A DNA stretch of 64,000 bases, taken from positions 62,001 through 126,000 of the forward strand of contig SAAO01000004.1 in assembly GCA_009929375.1 (NCBI GenBank). The letters are read 5' to 3'. The DNA is from Bacteroidia bacterium (GTDB lineage Bacteria; Bacteroidota; Bacteroidia; Bacteroidales; Paludibacteraceae). The notes under the pieces are model-generated. The model had not been told where the DNA came from. It searched no databases and saw only the letters and a program-made list of their open reading frames with translations. Positions 17,308 to 25,715 of the stretch are shown here, piece after piece. A program made the position numbers and the translations under genes. Position 1 is the stretch's first letter, and each line of letters opens with the position of its first letter.

Positions 17308-19338
17308 ATGAAAAGACAAATTCTGCTAATTGCTTTATTCTCAATGTGTGTTGTTGCTAATGCACAATATCCACGTGCTTCACTTTGGACAGCCGATATG
17401 AGTGGGTTTGCAGCACAAGATGCTAATGGTGTTAAAAAAGATGTAGTTCTTTTCGCGGGGAGTTCAACTTTTACCATGTGGAGCAGCTTAAAAACTGATT
17501 TCCCAAATTCTAAAGTATTAAATCGTGCTTTTGGAGGCTCTATGATGACGGATTTATTGTATTTTTTTAATCAGGTGGTAGCTCCTTATAGTCCGCGTCA
17601 GGTGGTTCTTTATGAGGGAGATAATGATCTATACGGCACAACCAAAACACCCGAACAATTTATGGACGATGTGATTGCAATGACTCGCCTTATAAATATC
17701 TATTATCCGAACGCCAAAATATTATTGGTATCAATAAAACCAAGTCCTTCGCGCGCAAGTGCTTTCGCCAAATATCAGTCAGCTAATTTGTTAATGAAAA
17801 ATTATGCCGATAAGTTCGATTATATCGATTATGTGGACACATGGACGCCTATGTTGAAGCAGGACGGAACACCTAATGAAACACTGTTTGGTAGCGATAT
17901 GCTCCATATGAATGCATCAGGATATGCACTCTGGAAATCAATACTTGAACCACTGCTATTAACTGCCTTACCCGAGACCGAAGCAAAAGATATTATCCTG
18001 TTCGACGAAAGTTCGAATGCGACGTACCATGAACCAAGTTGGGTTAATGCAACTGCGCCAAGCACATTTACAACGGCAAAAGATGAGAAAATTTCGTGCG
18101 ATAGTGCGCACCATCATGCAGGTGCAACCTCATTGAAGCTGGCTTATCAGGGAATAGGAGTTGGTAATTGGAAAGCTTGCGTAGCCGCTAAAGACTGGGC
18201 TGCTTTCGATGTTTCAGGCCTGAAAGAACTCGAAATGTATGTTTATTCTGATAATAAGGTAGACTCGATTAACCTACCTTACGTTTATCTGGAATCCTAT
18301 TCATCAACTACAACAGCCAAACTTCGTCTTTCAAATTATATAAACGGAATATCAGCAGCTACTTGGACTAAAGTTGTTATCCCGATTCAGGACTGGAAAG
18401 CTAAATCACCTTCGTTTGCCTATAATAATGTAAAATCAGTATTCTTTTCTCAAATGAATTTGAATACGGCTCCGATTGTTATTTATGTCGACGATATAAT
18501 TTTCAGATTGCAAAGCGGTGGTTCAAATCCGGGCACCGGAAACTCGGGTAATATTTTTGTCGATTTTGGATCTCCGTCAAACAGCACAGACGGCAACTGG
18601 AATAATATTACTGATCATCAGGGTGCTAATGTCGAATTAATTGATGATCAGGGAGCTAAAACAGGTATAACACTTACAATTACAGATCCTTTTTATAATG
18701 GATATAATACAAGTGGGACTACGGCGCCAACTGGAGATGCCGCTGCAATTTTTCCTTCAACCGCCACAAGTGATAATTTCTTTGGTCACGGAAACGCATG
18801 GAGCACCACTGCTGCCAATCCGGAAGGTATATTTACATTAAGCGGATTAGACAAAACAAAGTATTACAGTTTTAAAATATTTGGTTCGCGTCCAAGTGCT
18901 TCCGACGACAGAGAAACTTTATACACAGCCACCGGAGCAGGTACAAAGACCGCTACGCTTAACGCTTCGACTAATGTAAGCTCGTTTGCAAATATTGACA
19001 GTTTGCTTCCGGATAATTCAGGGGTTATAACCATAAAATGTTCAGCCGGAGTAAATAATACTACAGCTGAGAAGTTCTATTATATTGGTGCAATGAAAAT
19101 TACAGTTGTTGGAAACCAGACTGGTGTTAATCTACCTAAAGCAGCTGCTTTTAGTGCCTATTACTCAAATGGAGTGATTAAAATTCCTGAATATACAGGT
19201 AAACTAACAATATACAATTTAGGTGGTACTATTGTTGCTCAGGGTCAAGCTTTATTTGGTCAATGTCAGCTCAACCTGCCAAAGGGTACTTATATCATTA
19301 AATCGACTATTGGCAATACTTCGTTACTGGTATATTAG
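17308..19338 (+). CDS. Secreted SGNH/GDSL hydrolase with shared accessory modules
   Basis: 676 residues. Signal peptide (1-19), then an SGNH domain (about 30-215) with block I 'LFAGSSTFTMW' (catalytic Ser in the GSS at 51-53), block II Gly in 'NRAFGGSMM', block III 'YEGDNDLYG' and block V 'SDMLHMNASGY' (Asp197, His200). A module follows that is related to the tandem repeats of the preceding protein (about 230-405), then the second module type (about 412-590, 'FVDFGSPSNSTDGNWNNITD') and a T9SS-like C-terminus ('GTYIIKSTIGNTSLLVY'). It probably removes ester groups (acetyl or other acyl) from the polysaccharide so that the GH enzymes can act; the leaving group is unknown. Confidence 0.75.
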   Translation: MKRQILLIALFSMCVVANAQYPRASLWTADMSGFAAQDANGVKKDVVLFAGSSTFTMWSSLKTDFPNSKVLNRAFGGSMMTDLLYFFNQVVAPYSPRQVVLYEGDNDLYGTTKTPEQFMDDVIAMTRLINIYYPNAKILLVSIKPSPSRASAFAKYQSANLLMKNYADKFDYIDYVDTWTPMLKQDGTPNETLFGSDMLHMNASGYALWKSILEPLLLTALPETEAKDIILFDESSNATYHEPSWVNATAPSTFTTAKDEKISCDSAHHHAGATSLKLAYQGIGVGNWKACVAAKDWAAFDVSGLKELEMYVYSDNKVDSINLPYVYLESYSSTTTAKLRLSNYINGISAATWTKVVIPIQDWKAKSPSFAYNNVKSVFFSQMNLNTAPIVIYVDDIIFRLQSGGSNPGTGNSGNIFVDFGSPSNSTDGNWNNITDHQGANVELIDDQGAKTGITLTITDPFYNGYNTSGTTAPTGDAAAIFPSTATSDNFFGHGNAWSTTAANPEGIFTLSGLDKTKYYSFKIFGSRPSASDDRETLYTATGAGTKTATLNASTNVSSFANIDSLLPDNSGVITIKCSAGVNNTTAEKFYYIGAMKITVVGNQTGVNLPKAAAFSAYYSNGVIKIPEYTGKLTIYNLGGTIVAQGQALFGQCQLNLPKGTYIIKSTIGNTSLLVY

Positions 19339-19411
19339 ATTAAAAACAATATCAATGAAAGTCTGATTATGTTTCATGAGGTGAAATTCTTGTAAATTGC
19401 TTAAAATAATA

Positions 19412-19484
19412 AACCACAAAAGAATACAAATAGAAACAAAAGGACTAATTCTCTTTTGTGTATCTAATGTGTTCTTTTGTGGTT
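19412..19484. repeat. Inverted-repeat element between convergent genes
   Basis: 'aaccacaaaagaatac' at the left pairs with 'gtgttcttttgtggtt' at the right, about 40 nt apart, with a second inner pairing (acaaaagg/cttttgt). It sits between the + strand SGNH gene and a - strand gene, so it may act as a bidirectional terminator. Its form is that of the short interspersed palindromes common in Bacteroidota. Confidence 0.65.
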
Positions 19485-19504
19485 CAACTATTTAGCAGAC
19501 ATTA

Positions 19505-19972
19505 TCAGGGCATATGATATTTCAGATATGAATCCTGCTTTGTTTCCTTCAGTGTGCCATCAGTAGCAAAATATAGGTCCACTTCGCTTTCACCTTTTTC
19601 CATGTCGAGCACATACACTGGTTCGGCATTGGCATATTCAATATAATCCACATCGTCGATGCGCCAGCCTGCATATTCGCTCTTGTCGAGAGTGCTTTTT
19701 ACTGCTGCCGGAATTTTCGAACTGCGAATGTCGGTTTCGGTCATCAACCAGGTACCGTTGGTTTCGAACCATGCATCCTTGCGGGCGCCATCATGTGTAA
19801 ATTCGGCATTTACATAACCGGCCTCCATTTCCCAATCCACAAAAACTGCTTTCGGGAACATAGATTTAAAGGTGGTTTTTACTGCGGCATCAGGTGTGTA
19901 CATGTCGTCGCTACACGAAAAACTCAAAGTGCTTATAATGCTTAAAATAAGGATATTCATTGTTGTTTTCAT
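19505..19972 (-). CDS. PepSY-like (DUF2874) lipoprotein
   Basis: About 155 residues with a lipoprotein signal ending 'SIISTLSFSCSDD', followed by two PepSY-like units of about 60 residues ('TFKSMFPKAVFVDWEMEAGY' and 'TLDKSEYAGWRIDDVDYIEY'). Start set at 19972 to give a short lipoprotein signal; the frame extends 15 residues upstream to 20017. Such proteins are periplasmic and often sit beside two-component systems; the molecular role is unknown. It is the last gene of a - strand group with another PepSY-like gene, a histidine kinase and a response regulator. Confidence 0.75.
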   Translation of the reverse strand: MKTTMNILILSIISTLSFSCSDDMYTPDAAVKTTFKSMFPKAVFVDWEMEAGYVNAEFTHDGARKDAWFETNGTWLMTETDIRSSKIPAAVKSTLDKSEYAGWRIDDVDYIEYANAEPVYVLDMEKGESEVDLYFATDGTLKETKQDSYLKYHMP

Positions 19973-20033
19973 TTTTTTTATTGATTGTTGTTTGTTACTT
20001 ACTTTCTTACCTCTCACTTTCTTACTTTCTTTT

Positions 20034-20486
20034 TTAATTATCGTATCTCAAAAACTTTCCTCCCGAAGTAAATTCTACTTCCAGTTTGTTTGATAGTTCC
20101 ACTTCAATACCCCAGAACTTTTTCTCAATCTGAACCACAAAAACATCATTGTCGAAGTTGTCTTTTACATGTTTCAGAATGTTGGCGGGAATAATGGTTT
20201 GCGGAACAGCCGTTTTTTTAGCGTCAATCTCTTTCCATTCACCGTTTTTGTAAAATTCAATTTCCTTGCCGCTGGTGAGCATAACCTCGAAAGTGGTTTG
20301 TAATCCATCCTTATCCACAATTACGTAGGAGATTTTTTCGTTAGGGAAATGTTTTTTCAAAAATTCCTGTGAATTTTTTGGCAGGCGGCTTTCGTTTTTA
20401 CTCATATTGTTACCTGCAACGCTATAATGGGTAAGTGTACCCAAAAGGCCTAAAGCCAGAATCAGTGCAATTACTTGTTGTCTCAT
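20034..20486 (-). CDS. PepSY-like (DUF2874) secreted protein
   Basis: 150 residues, signal peptide (about 1-24) and two PepSY-like units: 'FLKKHFPNEKISYVIVDKDG' and 'ILKHVKDNFDNDVFVVQIEK'. It is a paralogue of the downstream lipoprotein but has no lipobox. It lies 85 nt downstream of the histidine kinase, so it may be a target or a periplasmic partner of that sensor (inference from position). It lacks the metallopeptidase domain with which PepSY is often fused. Confidence 0.72.
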   Translation of the reverse strand: MRQQVIALILALGLLGTLTHYSVAGNNMSKNESRLPKNSQEFLKKHFPNEKISYVIVDKDGLQTTFEVMLTSGKEIEFYKNGEWKEIDAKKTAVPQTIIPANILKHVKDNFDNDVFVVQIEKKFWGIEVELSNKLEVEFTSGGKFLRYDN

Positions 20487-20571
20487 ATTTTTTTTGTTTT
20501 AAAATTTATGATACAAAGTTCTGCACCAAAACCGGAAAGATTTGGGAAAAACAGGAGGAAGGCAGTTTTTT

Positions 20572-21840
20572 TTATTTCTTTAACCTGAAATTATGTTTTC
20601 CGTCGTAGAAATAGTCGAGCGAAAGTCCCGACAATTGCGCAATTTCTTTGGCAATGGTGAGCCCGAGTCCGGTCGATTCTTTGGTTTTAGAATTTCCGGC
20701 ACGGTAAAAACGTGTAAATATCTTTTCGTTGTCGAGCGCAGCCTGACCTTCGTTGCTTATGGTGAGGCTTTTTTCGTGGCTTGTAATGGTGATAAGGCTG
20801 TTCGACGAAGAATGCACAATTGCATTTTTTACCAGATTGTTGATGAGTACCACAGCCAGCGAATCGTTCATTTGATGTATAAAATCACTTTCAGTTTCAA
20901 ATTTAGCCATAATGTTTTTATCGCTGTACACTTCAAGCATATCGTTGAGCACGCGCTGTATGGTTTGCGTAAGGTTTTGCTCGTTGACCTGTACAAACTG
21001 TTCGTTTTGTATTTGCGAAAGCAGCAAAAGCGACTTGTTGAGACGCGTGGCACGTTGTAAAGTTTCGAAAGTCTGGCTCAGAAGGTTCATTTGTTCCTCG
21101 TTGAGTTCGCCGCTGTTGGCTAGCATGTCCAGTTTGTTGAGCGAAATGGCCAGCGGGGTTTGCAGTTCGTGCGATGCATTTCCGATAAAGTCTTTTTGTT
21201 CTTCGTAGGCTTTCCGGCTTCTTTTCTGCATATTTACTGCGGCTTCGTTGAGCTTTTTGAATTCTGCAATTTCTGTTTCGTTATTCAGTTCCGGAGCTTC
21301 ACGACCCGGCACTATGCTGTTTAGCCAGTCCAACAGTTTGTATAATGGTCTGAAAGTTCGATTCAATACCAGACGCATGCCTACAAGCGTAATTCCAAGC
21401 ATTACCACAAACAATATTATCAGGTAAAAAAGAATATCCTCTATTACATTGTCGCGCTCAATGGTCGAAAGGTAAAGTTCTATTTCGTAAAACTGACCAC
21501 TGTTGTCTTTAAACGACGATTTGTAAACCCGCATGGGCTCGTATTCGTTCTCAATCTGGATGTATATTTTTGTGTCGTAAAAACTGTCGCGGTGGTTTAG
21601 CCCTGCCTTTTCGCTGATACGTCGTATATGGTAATTGTCCGATATAGTGTCAGCCGTCAGCAAACGCTCCGGTTGCTGCAACATGCGGTGCACCACCAAT
21701 CCTTTGTTGTTGAGCAGTCGGTCGTCGGTTTCATCCATTACTTCGTCCATCATGCTGATATAAAACAACGCTCCCCACAATATGAACAGTATAAACATGA
21801 GTGAGAACAGACGAATATATGTGTAGCGAATCAGTTTCAT
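20572..21840 (-). CDS. Sensor histidine kinase
   Basis: 422 residues. Two membrane helices (about 8-28 and 138-160) flank a periplasmic region of about 110 residues; then a HAMP-like linker, the H box 'GNASHELQTPLAISLNKLDM' (phosphoacceptor His224), an N box 'VLINNLVKNAIVHS' and a G box 'ESTGLGLTIAKEIA'. It should autophosphorylate and signal to the response regulator at 22289-22966. The two genes are codirectional but 448 nt apart because a ~300-bp repeat lies between them. The signal is unknown. Confidence 0.92.
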   Translation of the reverse strand: MKLIRYTYIRLFSLMFILFILWGALFYISMMDEVMDETDDRLLNNKGLVVHRMLQQPERLLTADTISDNYHIRRISEKAGLNHRDSFYDTKIYIQIENEYEPMRVYKSSFKDNSGQFYEIELYLSTIERDNVIEDILFYLIILFVVMLGITLVGMRLVLNRTFRPLYKLLDWLNSIVPGREAPELNNETEIAEFKKLNEAAVNMQKRSRKAYEEQKDFIGNASHELQTPLAISLNKLDMLANSGELNEEQMNLLSQTFETLQRATRLNKSLLLLSQIQNEQFVQVNEQNLTQTIQRVLNDMLEVYSDKNIMAKFETESDFIHQMNDSLAVVLINNLVKNAIVHSSSNSLITITSHEKSLTISNEGQAALDNEKIFTRFYRAGNSKTKESTGLGLTIAKEIAQLSGLSLDYFYDGKHNFRLKK

Positions 21841-21887
21841 GTGAGTAATTATTTTAAACGATTACCTTATTTGAAAATAAACAACAG

Positions 21888-22189
21888 ACATAAATTATGC
21901 AATAGAGTTTATCTAAGTTTGAATATTTTAGAGATATTAGAACGCTGATTCACGCTGACTAAGCGGATTTTAAATCGGATTTATATTATCTCCCTTTGGT
22001 CGATGACCGTTGGTTCCGACAAGTCGGAATCGAATAACAACGATGCTAATGATTAAGATCCCGTTCTTAAATCTTCCCCGATTTATCGGGGATTAAATCC
22101 GTTTTTAGACCTTTTTTTACATTTAATCAGTAAATATCCGCTTAGTCAGCGTGAATCTGCGTTCCAATTCTTTTTCTTAAATATAAAAT
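21888..22189. mobile_element. MITE-like repeat, copy 1 (~300 bp), splitting the RR-HK pair
   Basis: Copy 1 of a repeat whose inverted copy lies at 23768-24070. It has inverted ends: 'gaacgctgattcacgctgac' on the left pairs with 'gtcagcgtgaatctgcgttc' on the right. Inside are the palindrome 'ccccgatttatcgggg' and a shared stretch 'ctccctttggtcgatgaccg'. There is no open frame of note. It fills the gap between the response regulator and histidine kinase genes. Confidence 0.82.
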
Positions 22190-22288
22190 CCAATTTGTCA
22201 GAAAGATATGACCCGTATGGCAGTTGACATTTTATCCAAATATATAAAGTCACAATAAGTAGTGTCTCCGAGTCTCCGTGTTTAAAAT

Positions 22289-22966
22289 TCATTCCGAAAT
22301 CAGTTTATAGCCAAAGCCGTACACAGCCTTTATTTCGATGCTAGCACCGGCAGTTTTTAGTTTGCGCCGTAGATTCTTTACCTGCGAATACAAAAACTCA
22401 AGGTCGTCGGCCTGATCAATATTATCGCCCCACACAGCTTCGGTAAGCGTGGTTTTGTTCAGTAGCCGATCGGGATTTACCATAAAATAGTACAACAAAT
22501 CGAACTCTTTGCGGTTCAGCGGCAGTTCTTCGTCGTTTACAAATACAGTGCGTTTGTCGGGCAGCAGCTTTACATTTTCAATGCTTACGCTCATATCGCC
22601 TCCGCTCTGGTTGCGCCGTATCAGCGATTTTACACGGGCATTCAACTCAGCCAAATGAAAAGGTTTTGGCAGATAATCGTCGGCGCCAAGTTCAAGTCCC
22701 AGCACTTTGTCGTCGATCGCATCGCGGGCCGAGATGATAATTACACTTTCGCGCTTGTTCATGCGTTTCATTTCAGTGAGCAAATCGAGTCCGCTACCAC
22801 CGGGAAGCATAATGTCGAGCAAAATGCAGTCGTAGTCGTACACGCTGAGTTTCGAGAGACCTGAATCGAAATCGTGTGCAGTTTCCACCACAAATTTCTG
22901 CTGCACGAAAAATGTTTCGAGGGTCTCGCGCATGCCTTTTTCATCTTCTATAATAAGTATTTTCAT
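22289..22966 (-). CDS. OmpR-family response regulator
   Basis: 225 residues: receiver domain (about 1-115; acidic 'EDE' at 7-9, phosphoacceptor Asp51 in 'ILLDIMLPGGSG', Lys in 'YLPKPF') and an OmpR-type winged helix (about 130-225, 'LNRKEFDLLYYFMVNPDRLL'). It is the partner of the kinase downstream on the same strand and probably controls the PepSY-like genes. A -7-like CAAAAATA (TATTTTTG on the - strand) at 22994-23001 lies 28 nt before the start. A 22-nt-period repeat array begins just upstream of it. Confidence 0.92.
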   Translation of the reverse strand: MKILIIEDEKGMRETLETFFVQQKFVVETAHDFDSGLSKLSVYDYDCILLDIMLPGGSGLDLLTEMKRMNKRESVIIISARDAIDDKVLGLELGADDYLPKPFHLAELNARVKSLIRRNQSGGDMSVSIENVKLLPDKRTVFVNDEELPLNRKEFDLLYYFMVNPDRLLNKTTLTEAVWGDNIDQADDLEFLYSQVKNLRRKLKTAGASIEIKAVYGFGYKLISE

Positions 22967-23020
22967 TGTCTGAAAATTATTTGTTTAGCAATACAAAAAT
23001 AGCACTTCAAAAATCATTGG

Positions 23021-23115
23021 GACGATTTTCAAAATCTCAACGGAGACTTTGTCAAATCTCAACGACGATTTTAAAAATCTCAACGGAGATTCCGGCAAGT
23101 CTCAACGACGATTTC
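23021..23115. repeat. 21/22-nt tandem repeat array (AAATCTCAAC family)
   Basis: Four units alternating 21 and 22 nt, each ending in a close match to 'aaatctcaac', separated by 'gacgattt' or 'ggaga' starts. The array lies between acpH and the response regulator and overlaps the last codons of acpH (which end 'GHSGNRR'). The same 10-mer occurs at 46822-46886, partly inverted. Confidence 0.8.
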
Positions 23116-23713
23116 CCGAATGCCCCTGCAAGCCTTGTAGATGGTCTTTTGCATAGTTTAGCACTTCAGGCATAAAGTCGTGAAAAAGTACGTTCAACTG
23201 TACTTCATTCTCTCTCAGAAAGGCCACACTCCGCTCCGGTTCAATGGCCTTCGATTTATAGTTCGACATTATTGTAAGCGATGCTTCGAGTCCGGCATAA
23301 CTTTTATACTGTTTCAAGCGGTTGGTGCTTATAAAATGAAAAATAAAGCCCTGCACACGCTCAGGTAGCCAGCGATAATGCAAAAGTGCAGAAGCATAAA
23401 AGTTGTATGCAAAGCAGTTCAGACTTTTTCCGCCACTGTAACGATCGAAATGATTTGCCAGAAAATAGTCGAAATACATATCGGCCATAATGCCCGAATA
23501 CCTTCCGAATGCAGGTCGCAGCACTTCAACCGTGCTTTTGAAAGCAGGATGCGCATCGGTAAAGCTGTCGATTTGCCGGTGCAGCAGAATGCCGTCTCTT
23601 ATTCCCGGAGGATAATCGTCGTAACGGCTGCCCTTTACAAAATCGCCTATGAAGTTTCCCACCTGCAAAGCGCGGTCCTCACCCGAAAGAAGTATATGTG
23701 CAAGATAATTCAA
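23102..23713 (-). CDS. acpH: Acyl carrier protein phosphodiesterase family protein
   Basis: 203 residues, typical of AcpH, which hydrolyses the 4'-phosphopantetheine arm from holo-ACP. Conserved segments are 'MNYLAHILLSGEDRALQVGN', 'GDFVKGSRYDDYPPGIRDGI' and 'LHRQIDSFTDAHPAF', with the metal-binding His/Asp residues of this HD-like fold. The 3' end runs into a 21/22-nt repeat array, so the final residues may be repeat-derived. It sits between two inverted copies of a MITE-like repeat together with the response regulator; there is no functional link visible. Confidence 0.87.
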   Translation of the reverse strand: MNYLAHILLSGEDRALQVGNFIGDFVKGSRYDDYPPGIRDGILLHRQIDSFTDAHPAFKSTVEVLRPAFGRYSGIMADMYFDYFLANHFDRYSGGKSLNCFAYNFYASALLHYRWLPERVQGFIFHFISTNRLKQYKSYAGLEASLTIMSNYKSKAIEPERSVAFLRENEVQLNVLFHDFMPEVLNYAKDHLQGLQGHSGNRR

Positions 23714-23767
23714 AACTAAATATTAAAGATTAGATATTATAATGGTTATATGTGTTTTACAAATAGA

Positions 23768-24070
23768 GTTTTATATTTAAGAAAAAGAATTGGAACGCGG
23801 ATTTAGTCAGATTAAGCGGATATTTACTGATTAAATGTAAAAAAAAAGTCTAAATACAGATTTAATCCCCGATATATCGGGGAAGATTTAAGAGCTGAGT
23901 CTTAGTCATTAACTTCGTTGATCTTCAATTCAGACTCGTCTGAACCAGCGGTCATCGACCAAAGGGAGATAATCGAAATCCGTTTTAAAATCCGCTTAGT
24001 TAGCGTAAATCCGCGTTCTATTATTTTCATAATATTCAAACTTGTGTAATAAACTCAATTGTGTAATAAT
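23768..24070. mobile_element. MITE-like repeat, copy 2, inverted relative to copy 1
   Basis: The reverse complement aligns with 21888-22189 along its length. Shared blocks include 'tttaagaaaaagaattggaa', 'ggatatttactgattaaatg', 'ccccgatatatcgggg' and 'cggtcatcgaccaaagggag'. By eye the copies are about 80-85% alike; I could not compute it. It occupies the gap between acpH and the first nitroreductase gene. From 24071 to 24348 I see only AT-rich sequence and one operator-like site. Confidence 0.82.
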
Positions 24071-24222
24071 TGAGAGTTAAACATTGAAAATATCAAAACA
24101 AACCTATGTCAGGGTTCTTTTTATTTTTGATTTGCGACAATATCCAAATACAAATGTACAAATTTAGCCTGATAAGCTCATGTTTTCTTTATTTTCTGCT
24201 TTTTGCTAAAATAATGCTTTCT

Positions 24223-24240
24223 AAAATAAACAATCGTTCG
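24223..24240. promoter_or_regulatory. Operator-like site upstream of nitroreductase 1
   Basis: 'aaaataaacaatcgttcg' agrees at 15 of 18 positions with the start of the palindrome upstream of nitroreductase 2 (25641-25662). It lies 109 nt before the gene. It is a candidate weaker binding site for the TetR protein encoded between the two genes. Confidence 0.35.
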
Positions 24241-24348
24241 CCAAAAACGTTTGAAAAGGAGTTATAAAGAGAGAATGAGTATTGATATTGATAAATAACT
24301 GCTCCCGAAGCTCTCTGAAGCTATTTACAAACTATTTTAAAACTGAAA

Positions 24349-24978
24349 ATGAATTTTATTGATAAACTGAACCGTCGCTATGCCAGTAAAATGATGAACG
24401 GCACTCCTGTAGCCGACGAGAAAATTGAAAATATCCTTGAAGCCATTCGTTTGGCTCCCACATCGCTTGGCTTGCAGGCTTTCGAGGTTTTTGTGATTAA
24501 AAATCCTCAGATACGTCAGCAGATTTACGAACAGGCTGCTACCGGTCAGCCACAAATTCCGGGTTGTTCGCATTTACTTGTATTTGCCGCCAAAAAACGT
24601 ATTTCAACCGAAATGCTCGACGAATATGTGTCGCTGATACGTCGTACCCGCGATTTTCCCGAAGAAAAGCTGACTTCATTCCGTAATATGATGGGTTATC
24701 TCGAAAAACGTACCGACGAAGATAATTTTACATGGGCTGCCCGTCAGGTTTATATTGCATTGGGCTTTGCATTGGCTGCTGCGGCTGTCGAAGAAGTCGA
24801 TTCTGTGCCTATCGAAGGTTTCAAACCTGCCGAAGTGGATCGCATTCTGGCTCTGAATGATAAAAATCTGGCTTCGGTTTGCATGATGGCCATTGGTAAC
24901 CGCGACGAAGCACTGGATTATAATGCAAAACTTCCCAAGGTGCGCAAGCCGAAAGGGCAGATATTTACCGAATTATAA
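24349..24978 (+). CDS. Nitroreductase family FMN-dependent oxidoreductase (paralogue 1)
   Basis: 209 residues, NfsB/NfnB-like flavoprotein that would reduce nitro compounds or quinones with NAD(P)H. FMN-binding features are 'RRYASKMMNG' near the N-terminus (Arg/Lys contacting phosphate) and 'RLAPTSLGLQAFEVFV'; the C-terminal part has 'SVPIEGFKPAEVDRIL'. Roughly half the residues match the gene at 25716-26342, so the pair is a tandem duplication with a tetR gene between. The 'KP' rich C-terminus ('KVRKPKGQIFTEL') is normal for the family. Confidence 0.88.
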   Translation: MNFIDKLNRRYASKMMNGTPVADEKIENILEAIRLAPTSLGLQAFEVFVIKNPQIRQQIYEQAATGQPQIPGCSHLLVFAAKKRISTEMLDEYVSLIRRTRDFPEEKLTSFRNMMGYLEKRTDEDNFTWAARQVYIALGFALAAAAVEEVDSVPIEGFKPAEVDRILALNDKNLASVCMMAIGNRDEALDYNAKLPKVRKPKGQIFTEL

Positions 24979-25014
24979 TCTTTTTTATGAATAAATTTAT
25001 GTATTTTGTTTTAT

Positions 25015-25023
25015 AATGAATGA
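25015..25023. promoter_or_regulatory. Operator half-site in the tetR promoter
   Basis: 'aatgaatga' is the reverse complement of the 'tcattcatt' half of the palindrome at 25641-25662. It ends 9 nt upstream of the -7 element of tetR, a position where a bound repressor would block RNA polymerase. It suggests autoregulation. Confidence 0.4.
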
Positions 25024-25032
25024 ATATTTATT

Positions 25033-25040
25033 TATATTTG
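25033..25040 (+). promoter_or_regulatory. -7 promoter element of the tetR gene
   Basis: TATATTTG, a perfect TAnnTTTG match, ends 4 nt before the tetR ATG. If used, the transcript would have almost no 5' leader. Confidence 0.55.
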
Positions 25041-25044
25041 CGAC

Positions 25045-25620
25045 ATGAGAGTAAAAGATGAAGAAAAAATACCCCGTATATACCACGCGGCCATCACGGT
25101 AGTCAACCGTTATGGTCTCGAGGGCTGCTCCATGTCGAAAATAGCCGAGGAAGCCGGAGTTTCGCCGGCGACTATTTATTTATATTTTGACAATAAGGAA
25201 GATATGCTCACCAAACTCTTTATACATACCAAAGACAGGATGGGGCATTCGTATTTCAGCGATAATATGGATATGTCGGTTTCCAAAGCCACTTTCAGAA
25301 CAATTTTTCTGAATCATTATCAGTATATTATCAATAATATCGAAGAATATATTTTTTTGGAGGATTTCAGTACTTCGGCTCAGATAAGTCTTGTGAAACC
25401 TGAATTCAGAGTGGATTACTGTCCTGTGTTCGAGTCGCTGTTCAACAGATCGAAAGAGTCGGGACTGCTACAGAACATGCACAACGATATTATCTATAGT
25501 CTGCTTTTTGCACCACTGAGTTTTTTGATTAAAAAAACGCTGAATGAAAAGAGTCATTCGCTCAACACCGATGATTTGATGCGTATTTTTGAGTCATCAT
25601 GGAAAGCCATTTCAAAATAA
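25045..25620 (+). CDS. TetR/AcrR family transcriptional regulator
   Basis: 191 residues. The N-terminal HTH is typical ('GCSMSKIAEEAGVSPATIYL' then 'YFDNKEDMLTKLF'). The C-terminal ligand/dimer domain is not diagnostic. It sits between two nitroreductase paralogues on the same strand and probably represses one or both together with itself; three related operator-like sequences lie in front of the three genes. The likely ligand would be a nitro or quinone compound. The start follows a -7 element by only 4 nt, and no later methionine would keep the HTH. Confidence 0.9.
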   Translation: MRVKDEEKIPRIYHAAITVVNRYGLEGCSMSKIAEEAGVSPATIYLYFDNKEDMLTKLFIHTKDRMGHSYFSDNMDMSVSKATFRTIFLNHYQYIINNIEEYIFLEDFSTSAQISLVKPEFRVDYCPVFESLFNRSKESGLLQNMHNDIIYSLLFAPLSFLIKKTLNEKSHSLNTDDLMRIFESSWKAISK

Positions 25621-25640
25621 AATATATTTTTTTTGAATTT

Positions 25641-25662
25641 AAAATGAACAATCATTCATTTT
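25641..25662. promoter_or_regulatory. Palindromic operator upstream of nitroreductase 2
   Basis: 'aaaatgaa' and 'ttcatttt' form a perfect 8-bp inverted repeat around 'caatca'. It lies between the tetR stop and the nitroreductase start (54 nt before the ATG), a standard size and place for a TetR-family operator. Confidence 0.6.
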
Positions 25663-25715
25663 AGACGTTAGAAGAGAAAATAATTACTAAAACAGAAAAA
25701 TAAACAACGCAATTT

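Noticed and set aside
22070-22095. Rho-independent terminator of the response regulator gene
   Set aside because: The ccccgat/atcgggg hairpin is internal to the MITE-like repeat and is shared by the inverted copy, so it belongs to the repeat.
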